Below, piece by piece: positions 33,245-40,804 of a DNA stretch of 43,232 bases; position 1 is the stretch's first letter, and every line of letters begins with the position of its first letter. The notes under the pieces are model-generated. The model searched no databases. It was not told the DNA's origin and saw nothing but the letters and a program-made list of their open reading frames with translations. The position numbers were made by a program, and so were the translations under genes. The stretch comes from Cytidiella melzeri (lineage: Eukaryota; Basidiomycota; Agaricomycetes; Polyporales; Irpicaceae): positions 1 to 43,232 of the forward strand of contig JABYQR010000363.1 of NCBI GenBank assembly GCA_022592445.1, given 5' to 3'.

Positions 33245-33757
33245 TATAACCAAAAGCAATCAAGGATCAAGTCGTAGTACGGAATGTACACTTCAGAGAT
33301 ATGAGGTACTACAGGTGCAATTACAGGTGATGACGTCTGTTTAGAAGTTTCTTCTAGAAGATCTTCGACTTCGGTGTTTTCTCCGGAATCTGAGTTCTTA
33401 TCTAGAGATTGACTGGATGTGTCACCAATGTAAGTTGTGCCTGTGATGATCTCTGATGGTTCCTGATCTATTACTACTTCTGGTTCGTTGTTCTGTGGTT
33501 CTGATTCTCGACGATTTGCTAAGTCTAGAAGGTATGAATTGACTAAAGCAGGTACGTCAAGATGCGGTACAGATCCTATGTAACCTCTAATGAGTTCTTT
33601 CTGATGTTCAAAAGGTTCAAGATACCGGTCCTGTGTTACCAATGCAATAATTCTATAAACTTCGTTTAAATCTGCTTCAAACGAATATCTATAGCGGTTA
33701 GGGCACGGTTGTGTTTCACAGGGTCTTGCAACACTGTCGACGTCACAAAAGTTCTCT
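33244..33757 (-). CDS. Copia accessory ORF 2, overlaps the gag start
   Basis: An open frame from about 33757 to its TAA stop at 33246-33244, roughly 170 codons. It has no internal ATG. Its last base is the first base of the gag ATG (TAATG). The product is acidic with ELIRGYIGSVPHLDVPALVN and a Ser/Thr/Glu-rich tail. With no ATG it is probably an exon continued from ORF 1 upstream, or it is translated by another route. I do not recognise a family. Confidence 0.45.
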
Positions 33758-34026
33758 GATCAAAGAGGTGCAATTCGGAATTTGTACACGCTAATGAAGC
33801 CAGAGTACAACGTTACAAACTATGTAAAGAAAAGTCATAAAAGTTCGTCAGAATGCGCTACGTGATGGTCGTGACTCGAAGCAGAACAAGAGAGAGATAG
33901 AGAAAATATACAAGTACACTACGGACTACGCTAATGAAAATGACCGTTTGTAAAAGTATAAATGTACACATCGCGATATTTTATAGTATACAGTGCGCGG
34001 TATAGTTCGATTTGCAGAGAGTCCGT

Positions 34027-35439
34027 TCAAAGAGAAGACGATCCAGGCTCTAAAGAAGGCTCGAGCGCAGCGGGCTCGATCTTTACCTCCTTCATTTTAC
34101 CTTTGAACTCTTCCTCCCTATGAAAGATACTCATCCAGTCTTCCTTCTTCTCCATACGTCTCTGTGTCAGCCAGACCAGCTGGTGATCGCTAAGATGATC
34201 GCGACCATTGAAGACCTCCATCGCTGTGTGAAAGTCTGCAACTGAGATGAAGTACGTGTTCCAAATATTATCGCAGTCCGGCCACTGTCCCCTCTTGAGC
34301 ATGAGGTAGATCCTGGCACAGGCTGTGATTTCCTTGATCCGCTGAGACTTGGCAAATTCCTCCAACTCCTCGACCATCTCACGATAGTGCTCGCATTTGT
34401 TGCCCATGCTAACGACCATTGTATCAACCAGTCCCCTAGAGCGTAAGCACAGCTCATTGGGCGTAAAGTTGGGATGGTTAACATGTTGCATGGCGAGGAT
34501 GGAACAAACTTGCTCCGGCCTGAATACCTCCCCCTTTGGTCCATCCACGCCATAAACCATACCACACGAATAGACAGGCGAAGCCGGCCTAGTGTCGGTA
34601 CGATCGACGTGGACCCAGTCGTCGAATGAGAAAGTGGGAATGACTGGTTGGGGAGCGTATACCGTTGGCCATGAATCTTCAACCTGTCCCTCCTCCTGAG
34701 TAGTGGAGGACGGAACCGGAGTAGGCTCGGCAGCTGAAGCGGCCTGGACTACTGGTTCTGAAGAATCATGAGAAACTGGTGAACTGATATTTAAACCGTT
34801 CATACCATCAACGATATCCGGAATGACCGGTGTAGGCGGATTGACCATTGTAGAAGAAGTCTGTGGAGATGCAAAATTATTTAATGCTTGGGCAACCATG
34901 TCCCAAAGCGATAATCCTGCACTCACAAAAGGCGGTGGCATTGGAGTAGGATGACGATGGGGATGAGGGTGCGACGGCGACGCAGATCGGCGCGGAGGTG
35001 CAGCATTAACCCTGGAAGAACTTTGGGTTTGATGTGCCCTTATTTCCGCACTGACATTGCGAGGCCTTCGTCTGTATAAATCCAATTCCGCCTCACGATT
35101 GGCTTCATCGATGATACGATTAACCTCCCGGAGGTGCCTTTGCCTATCACTCTGCCTGAACCTGTCCCAGCCGTGACGACCGAGAAGGCTGTACTCCATC
35201 GATTCCATGCGCCGAACTCCGTCCCTGTCAACGTAGTTGACATTGATCCTGGCATCCTGAGCATCGGTTTGACTCATACGGATAGAGATGGGAGTTGCTG
35301 AACTCCTTATCTCCATAACGATGGGGTGACCCATACGGTCAAACCGAGTGTAGTCATGAACGCGGTAGGGATCATTGGGAGAATGGGGAGCGAAGCGGGC
35401 ATTGACGCGACGGGAAGTGCGGCGAGAGTTATTCGGCAT
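34027..35439 (-). CDS. Copia accessory ORF 1, 470 aa, unknown function
   Basis: The first ATG is at 35439 (MPNNSRRTSRRVNARFAPHS) and the frame is open to 34027. It lies between the 5' LTR and gag, on the same strand. The N-terminus is Arg-rich. Then come a charged helical segment (RQRHLREVNRIIDEANREAE), a Pro/Ser-rich linker, and a C-terminal globular-looking region with VCSILAMQHVNHPNFTPNEL and KRGQWPDCDNIWNTYF. No zinc knuckle, protease or envelope-like membrane segment is present. Codons are open over 1.4 kb while gag-pol has frameshifts. It may be a gag-like or nucleic-acid-binding protein, or a captured gene. Confidence 0.6.
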   Translation of the reverse strand: MPNNSRRTSRRVNARFAPHSPNDPYRVHDYTRFDRMGHPIVMEIRSSATPISIRMSQTDAQDARINVNYVDRDGVRRMESMEYSLLGRHGWDRFRQSDRQRHLREVNRIIDEANREAELDLYRRRPRNVSAEIRAHQTQSSSRVNAAPPRRSASPSHPHPHRHPTPMPPPFVSAGLSLWDMVAQALNNFASPQTSSTMVNPPTPVIPDIVDGMNGLNISSPVSHDSSEPVVQAASAAEPTPVPSSTTQEEGQVEDSWPTVYAPQPVIPTFSFDDWVHVDRTDTRPASPVYSCGMVYGVDGPKGEVFRPEQVCSILAMQHVNHPNFTPNELCLRSRGLVDTMVVSMGNKCEHYREMVEELEEFAKSQRIKEITACARIYLMLKRGQWPDCDNIWNTYFISVADFHTAMEVFNGRDHLSDHQLVWLTQRRMEKKEDWMSIFHREEEFKGKMKEVKIEPAALEPSLEPGSSSL

Positions 35440-36219
35440 CTTCAAAAATATAATGGTCTGGAAGAAAGAATCGAAAGTATAAGATTTATGTCGTCGTATT
35501 CAATCCACAACACTTTCCTTGAGAAAGTCCTGGGGATTGCTAATGGAAAAGTCGAATGTGAGTAAAAGTTTTCCACAAGTGATTCAAGACGAGTATGACC
35601 ACTTGCAACTTCGACTTCTACCAGTCGGTATGATACGACGAAAACATAATGGCGCATGTAAGAAACACCACGAAGTATTGGAGAGTCCACAATCTCCGTG
35701 ATACCAAAAGTAAAAGTGGACGACATGCCTCAAGAAATTCTACAGCTACAAAAAGCGGCGATTTCTAATTCCAGGACTGACTGACGTGCGCCAACACGAA
35801 GGTCCTAGGCCTCTAAGTCACGAGCTTAGAGTGCCACTCAACACTACCCTCCTATTGTACTACTCCGCCGATCTACCACTTGTACAAGTGGGAGCTTGTT
35901 CCTCCACCACCGGATTTTACACTGCGTGTTAGGCAGATTCCGCGTAATGCACGACTCGTTAAAGTCGAGAACCACCAAGGGTGGCTTAAGTATTCAGCTG
36001 GGTTGGGAGTGCGTACGCAAGGGGCAAGTAGGTGAGGGAATTAGCTGTAGAAGATCAGTTGGGAATATTGTATTCGAAGCTGAGGCAGTCAACCAGTACA
36101 ACTCTACTACTACTATGTGGCCAAACAAAGTAAAGTAGAGAAACTTACTTATAAGAAAGCTTGGGGGATACTGGTTGGTGGATGTCGTTGAGAGTGTGGA
36201 TGTAGTTAAGTTAAAAGCC
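35440..36219 (-). other. Copia 5' leader
   Basis: Lies between the PBS and accessory ORF 1. A 94-aa ATG frame (35726-35442) ends just before ORF 1 but has no motif. I see nothing else I can support. Confidence 0.4.
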
Positions 36220-36232
36220 GGGGCTCATAACC
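36220..36232 (-). promoter_or_regulatory. Copia primer-binding site, half initiator-tRNA type
   Basis: Directly after the 5' LTR the minus strand reads GGTTATGAGCCCC. This is complementary to the anticodon arm of initiator tRNA-Met (GGGCUCAUAACC), as in the Drosophila copia and Ty5 group, which prime from a half tRNA rather than the tRNA 3' end. Confidence 0.75.
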
Positions 36233-36771
36233 TAACAAAGTGGAATATGTGTGCGAGGGGTAGAGGCTGTTAAGCTTCGAAGATGAGTCTTATTATTCTT
36301 GCTGCTTCAGCAGCTCTGCTTATATACATGTCTGTATCTACTTATGTAAGCGACTACTATACATGTCTACTTCAGCTATTCTACTGTACTACTAAGTGCA
36401 TGACTCATGCATGACTCATGCATGACTCATTGTATGACTAGGTTCAGCACTTGTACCAGAGGCGTACATAATGAGTAAATGACTCATGCTAGTACTTGTC
36501 CTCAGATGTATGCTTTAGGCATCCACTGGAGTCATATGTGCTTTCCATGTCATTTCCTATGCTACTAGAACACAGGCGTACATATATGATAGTATACTAC
36601 AACCCATATCTGTACGTCTCAGCTAATGTGATGGTTACTACTAGAGTTTCCATATACGGCTACATAATTCCCATACTAAGACTGTGGGAACTCTGCTACC
36701 TAAAGCGTCCTTTTAATAAGGCGTGGGAAACTACATATCATATCATATTATTATATTATATAGTTTTAACA
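36233..36771 (-). repeat. Copia 5' LTR, 539 bp
   Basis: Same ends as the 3' LTR. It has four ATGACTCAT motifs. TSD ACCCT follows at 36772-36776. Confidence 0.9.
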
Positions 36772-36776
36772 ACCCT

Positions 36777-36869
36777 GACCCTGCTCTTTATTCCTTTTTA
36801 CTTGACAACCCTTTTGCATTTACATTCGAACACGCTCCCACCAATAACGAGCAGTCAACGATGTGGTAG
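36777..36869 (+). pseudogene. LINE ORF2, last codons
   Basis: After removal of the Copia element the frame reads on as SADP-DPALYSFLLDNPFAF... to a TAG at 36867-36869. This fixes the true ORF2 end. Confidence 0.8.
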
Positions 36870-37012
36870 TGTACATCCCTTGCGCGTTTCGCGCGTCTAG
36901 ACACCCAAGTCTTCCTGTTACGCGTACGTTATTATGTGTATAGTCCTAGGTTTTGTATCGTCCCTGGCTTCGCCGACGTTTAATATCACTGATTTAAAAA
37001 AATAAAAAAAAA
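36870..37012 (+). other. LINE 3' UTR and A-rich tail
   Basis: Contains the CCTGGCTTCGCCGACGTT block shared with 9236-9384 and ends in an A-rich tail. The TSD copy follows at 37013. Confidence 0.8.
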
Positions 37013-37023
37013 GGGCAGCAACT
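37013..37023 (+). repeat. LINE target-site duplication, right copy
   Basis: GGGCAGCAACT, identical to 11747-11757. Confidence 0.85.
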
Positions 37024-37183
37024 ATCCCGACAAAATCCCTGCGAAATATATTATGCTATCGGGAATCACCCGGACGGAGCACTGGATCCGGAGGGACTCC
37101 GGCCTGGCTCACGTCGAGACCATCTCCAGTGGAGTCCGGCTTTCTTTGCTGTTCCAAGCACACCCAGTGCTCATCGCGTACGT

Positions 37184-37194
37184 CGATATATACT
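37184..37194 (+). promoter_or_regulatory. Putative TATA box of the F-box gene
   Basis: GATATATACTA lies about 55 bp before the ATG at 37244. Only 160 bp separate the LINE end from this box, so the upstream control region may have been displaced by the LINE. Confidence 0.35.
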
Positions 37195-37243
37195 ATGCCT
37201 CCCACGACGAACAGCCTAACACACTCCTGTCTCAGAGACCAAC

Positions 37244-38874
37244 ATGTCCGCTGGTCATCGCCTCGCGCATCTTTTCAAGGGACGTCGCCATGAGCGATCC
37301 CCGTTGTCTATCGGCCAAACACTCCCAGACGAGCTCATTCTCCTCATCCTCTCCAATCTCGCTCACGACAGACTCCTCGAGCAACACGTATACCCCATAT
37401 CGTCGCTCTCTGGCTGGTCGCATGCATCGAGAGCCAAGAAGGCGTCCATGTGCCAGCAAGGCCTGTATGTTGCATCATTCCTCTGTCGCTCGTGGCACTC
37501 TGTTGGCACAGAACTGCTGTATCGCGCCCCATTCCTCCCTACGAAGCGTACAGTCCATCTCCTCCTCCGGACCATCACGACCTCACCTCATCTCGCCACT
37601 TTCATGTCTGATCTGCACGCGCCCCTGGTTACAGAGATATATTCCCTCGCATGGTTGAGGAAGAGCCTCAAGCTCAAGAGTGCGAAAATGGAAGTCCAAG
37701 AAGTGGCAGACATCCTCACACGTCTCGCTCAAACGACGCCCTCCCTCCACACACTCACCCTCACACATAATATCCCCTCCAAACACATCTCCTCCATCCC
37801 TCTGTCCTCTATCCCATTCCCACCCTCTCTCTCGCACCTATGCATTCATGGCACCTCCTTTGCATCCCCAATGCACCCCCAACTCTGTCTCCTCCCCTCA
37901 CGCCACCAAGTTCTCGATCTCACCCTCTCCAACATGCGCAGCCTATGCCTACGAGAGATGTACATACTCTCCGGCGCACATCTTCCCCAGATGCCCTGCG
38001 TCGAAAAAGTCGTACTCGTCCACAACCTCTACTTCCCGCCCTCCGGTATCGTTGCTCCAGAGCGCCCGCGTCCGCTCAACAGCGCTGCGTTCCCCGCTTT
38101 GCGCGCACTCGAAGTTTATGGCGACACCAGTCCGACTGGGACAAATCTCCCTCCCTCGCTTGGCTGTGTCATCGACACGACGGCCTTGCAGCGCTTAGAC
38201 GAGTTCATTCTAGTCCAAATGATCGGTAAACTGGGGGATAGTCTATCCCTCGTAAAGAGTTCCTTCGACTCTGAAATCGCTCAGCTACGATCCCTGACCA
38301 TAGGAATTGTCGGCCTAGCCGACTGCGCGACTCTCGAGAAGTGGAGCATCCCGCCAAGCGTCGAGAAGCTCACGATACTGCTCTCGTGCACCCCGTCCGA
38401 TTCGGCGGAGAAGCACGGCGGTTCGCAAGGGAAGGAGGCTAGTCGGCTTTTGCGGAGCTTGCGCCGCTGTCTCAAGCTCAACACACACTTTCTTGTTGGT
38501 CTCCGCGAGCTCGTTCTTGTGTTTCACCCGTCGGCGTTTGACAGACTACGCGACGTCGAGAAGGTGCTGGGCTTCCGGACGGCCGTCGGTCTGAGCGTGG
38601 TACGCCAAGGTAAGAAGCTTATTCGTCATTTTATCTTGGGTGCTGATGTATGGAAATAGATTTGGACCAGTACGTCACACAAAGGTTGGTCGTTACCGAG
38701 TCAAAGCACGTCAAGAGGTAAGAATTCAGCGACAATTTGGGTTTACCGCTTGTAGTGACACTGACCCGTCCTCTTTCGTGACATAGCTATCCATTACCGC
38801 AACTGGGTCGTGCGCAGAGCAGTGACAGTTTGCTCAAACACCACGACATTCAGCACGTGGAACGTCATGTCTGA
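37244..38874 (+). CDS. F-box protein, 503 aa
   Basis: Three exons join in frame: 37244-38609, 38660-38717 and 38787-38874 (1512 nt). The start context ACCAACATG is good. Residues about 25-100 form an F-box-like domain: LPDELILLILSNL, then FLCRSWHSVGTELLYRAPF. The F-box would bind Skp1 and place the protein in an SCF ubiquitin ligase. The rest has leucine-rich, irregular repeats (LHTLTLTHNIPSKHI, LSHLCIHGTSF, VLDLTLSNMRSLCL) typical of fungal F-box/LRR-like proteins, which probably select the substrate. No membrane segment. Fungal genomes carry many such genes, so the substrate cannot be told. Confidence in the F-box call is good. Confidence 0.8.
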
Positions 38875-39036
38875 GTGTATTTATGAATATCTATATATGT
38901 CGCAGGAGAGATAATCCTGTAGATGTCCTCGGAGCCATGTTGTCACTCATATAGCAATATACCACATGTATTCCTGTTATCCCTTCTATCAACGGTAACG
39001 ATTCTCAATTTGGCTGAACTGAAACCCACGCGCATC

Positions 39037-39204
39037 ATGTCAGTAGCACAATCACAGGCTCGGGACGCAATGTGGCCAGACGTGATCGATGTGGCTGAGG
39101 ATCCCTGGAGCCGCAAATACTTCTATGCTTTGTTCAGGGAAGTTAAAGGATCCGGGGTCCGCATTGTGTACATTGTTCAGAGCGCGACAAACAGGCAAGT
39201 ATGA
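39037..39204 (+). CDS. Short ORF, 55 aa, uncertain
   Basis: ATG 39037 starts MSVAQSQARDAMWPDVIDVA and the frame ends at 39204. The composition looks protein-like (WSRKYFYALFREVKGSGVRI), but it is short and has no conserved neighbour. It may be an exon of a gene whose other exons I cannot define, or a remnant. Confidence 0.3.
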   Translation: MSVAQSQARDAMWPDVIDVAEDPWSRKYFYALFREVKGSGVRIVYIVQSATNRQV

Positions 39205-39583
39205 GAGGTACAGGAGGTGGAGGTCGTAAGTACATCGTAAAGAAGAAAAAGGTTCGTTCCAACGGCATCATCAAGCTACATTCCGTATTCGAGGTACACA
39301 TAAGGTGACATCAGGAAAGTCGTTTCTGCCCGGTAGGGCAGGGCGAAACTCTGTAGGCGCGGTGATGGCGTATAGGGCATGGTAGGTATCAGTGGGCGCT
39401 AGGTAGGCCGCGATAGGGCGCAAATCCCTAACGTTCCTTTTGCTACCTACCGCCATCATCCCTCAACGTGCGACAATGCGCTACCAAGAACTCAACGAGC
39501 GAGGTATGTGATACCACCCTGCCTCCTTTTACTTAACTGCAACTACAGTCAACTCGTAGCCATCCCGCTCCGTGCAGCTTCCA
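39205..39583. other. Intergenic; possible first exon of the next gene
   Basis: A small ATG frame at 39476 (MRYQELNERG) ends in a donor-like GTATGT, but joining it to the next acceptor gives an immediate stop. I see no supported gene. Confidence 0.35.
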
Positions 39584-40021
39584 ATGAAGCAGCTCACCAC
39601 GAAATTCCGGGTCAGACAACCAGTCCCGGTATTACGACCGCCGCCCGACTACATACTCTCGGATGCCGATGATTACGCCAGGTTTCGTCGTGAGCGGCTC
39701 GGATTACCAGATCGTACAGATCGCTGGATAGCGTCAGCGGTGGAGGTTTGTGGGAGAGACATAGCAGTAGATGCGAAGTGCATCCCAGGGCGGCTGGCTC
39801 GCTGCCTTCTGACTGTTGAACGAGTTGTGGTATGTCACTCCTGTTCACGCTCTCTGTGTTGTGTCTGACTGTCGGAGTCATCAGGGCCAAGTAGACGGCG
39901 CGTTCATAGATCCAGATATGTTCACACTCTACACGAACGCGATTGTATCGAGCAAACTGCCCTCATTACGAGAAGGAGAACATGTCGGTCCGCGCGTCAT
40001 ATTGGATCAGTTCGAGGGATG
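39584..40021 (+). pseudogene. Host gene truncated by the Gypsy LTR
   Basis: Two exons, 39584-39829 and 39885 onward, join in frame. The first gives MKQLTTKFRVRQPVPVLRPP and later RLGLPDRTDRWIASAVEVCG; the second starts GQVDGAFIDPDMFTLYTNAI. The frame is open until LTR sequence begins at 40022; the last residues before the stop at 40049 come from the LTR. The 3' part of the gene is missing from this window and would lie beyond the Gypsy element. I do not recognise the family. The start is uncertain because an in-frame stop lies just upstream, at about 39557. Confidence 0.5.
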
Positions 40022-40786
40022 TGTCGCGGAGCGACTGCTGATAGACTGATAAACCCTAAACAAGGGTGAAGTGGATGTGAGGGGAAAGTGGAAGGGGATC
40101 TCCAACGACGACAGCAAGGTCAAAGTCGATGATAAGCAGGCAGCAGGCACAGAGGCCGGATACTGGTAGTGCAAATGACGAAGTTAATATCATGTTTATA
40201 CTAGGTTACATTGAGTAACTCACCTGGTAGTGCAAATGACGAAGAGGTCAAGATGCAGAACCAGGGAGGGTAAGGGGTACTATATATACTGTGTCTGGAT
40301 GGTCTGTGCACCAGTTCCCACACTAGGGACTGGAGTAACTGTGGGACTGGAGTAACAATAGAACAATAATGAACCCGGGTAACTGTCAAGAACCGGAGTA
40401 ACTGTCAAGAACCGGAGTAACTGTCAAGGACCTGAGTAACTGTCAAGGACCAGGGTACGTAGAACAATAGAGCTAGAACAATACAACAATAGAACAATAG
40501 GATAAGAACAACAGAACAATAAGGCCTGGGGAATCCCTGGGGAATCCCCATCAATGGAAGAGGAACAATAGAACAATAGCCTAGGTTGATCTGGAACCGC
40601 TCCAGATTGAGTCTAGGGTTTGGGTCTGGACTATTGATAAATAAGGCAGGATGTCACGTGACCCGGGTTAGGGTTAGGTCCGGTAACACTCCTAGCCGGA
40701 AAATAAGCGCTCTAGATAGGCGCCTAAGGCTGTAAACTGGTGACATTTATTGGAAAAATCCGGTCTCTGTTGGACTATCCATGTCA
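40022..40786 (-). repeat. Gypsy 3' LTR, 765 bp
   Basis: On the minus strand it begins TGACATGGATAGTCC and ends CTCCGCGACA. It matches the solo LTR at 15266-16001. It has four units of a 19-bp AACTGTCAAGAACCGGAGT repeat (about 40379-40456, three in the solo copy) and a telomere-like GGGTTAGGGTTAGG near 40665. The flanking GGATG at 40017-40021 should recur at the far end of the element outside the window. Confidence 0.9.
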
Positions 40787-40789
40787 TTA

Positions 40790-40799
40790 CCCCCCTCCT
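40790..40799 (-). promoter_or_regulatory. Gypsy polypurine tract
   Basis: AGGAGGGGGG on the minus strand, just before the 3' LTR. It is the expected plus-strand primer. Confidence 0.75.
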
Positions 40800-40804
40800 A
40801 AAAT

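Larger units (their letters stand above)
28200..36771 (-). mobile_element. Copia (Ty1/copia-type) LTR retrotransposon, 8.6 kb, TSD ACCCT
   Basis: Complete element on the minus strand with both LTRs, PBS, PPT, gag-pol and two extra upstream ORFs. ACCCT flanks it at 28195-28199 and 36772-36776. Pol order is protease, integrase, reverse transcriptase, RNase H, which defines Copia. At 8.6 kb it is longer than a usual 5-kb Copia because about 3 kb precedes gag. Gag-pol has two frameshifts and an altered catalytic loop, so this copy cannot move on its own. The two LTRs are very similar apart from small indels, which implies a fairly recent insertion. Confidence 0.9.
11758..37012 (+). mobile_element. 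Nested LINE (non-LTR retrotransposon), about 6.1 kb without insertions
   Basis: A two-ORF LINE on the plus strand. ORF1 has CCHC knuckles. ORF2 has an AP-type endonuclease, reverse transcriptase, RNase H and a C-terminal Cys/His region. It ends in an A-rich tail and has a matching TSD at both ends, so it was a full-length insertion. Its pieces are 11758-15265, 16007-17865, 18414-18564, 27812-28199 and 36777-37012. The four gaps are later insertions. The order of ORF2 domains across the pieces and the restored frame at three of the junctions show they are one element. The domain set fits Tad1/I-like LINEs common in basidiomycetes; clade is inference. Confidence 0.9.

Noticed and set aside
28200..36771. 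Two separate elements: a short Copia plus an unrelated insertion at 33.3-36.2 kb
   Set aside because: The PBS sits directly at the right LTR and the TSD matches across the whole unit. No internal TSD separates the extra ORFs from gag, and one extra ORF overlaps the gag start.
36496..36900. Plus-strand 134-aa ORF
   Set aside because: It lies almost wholly within the Copia LTR and runs on into the LINE 3' end.
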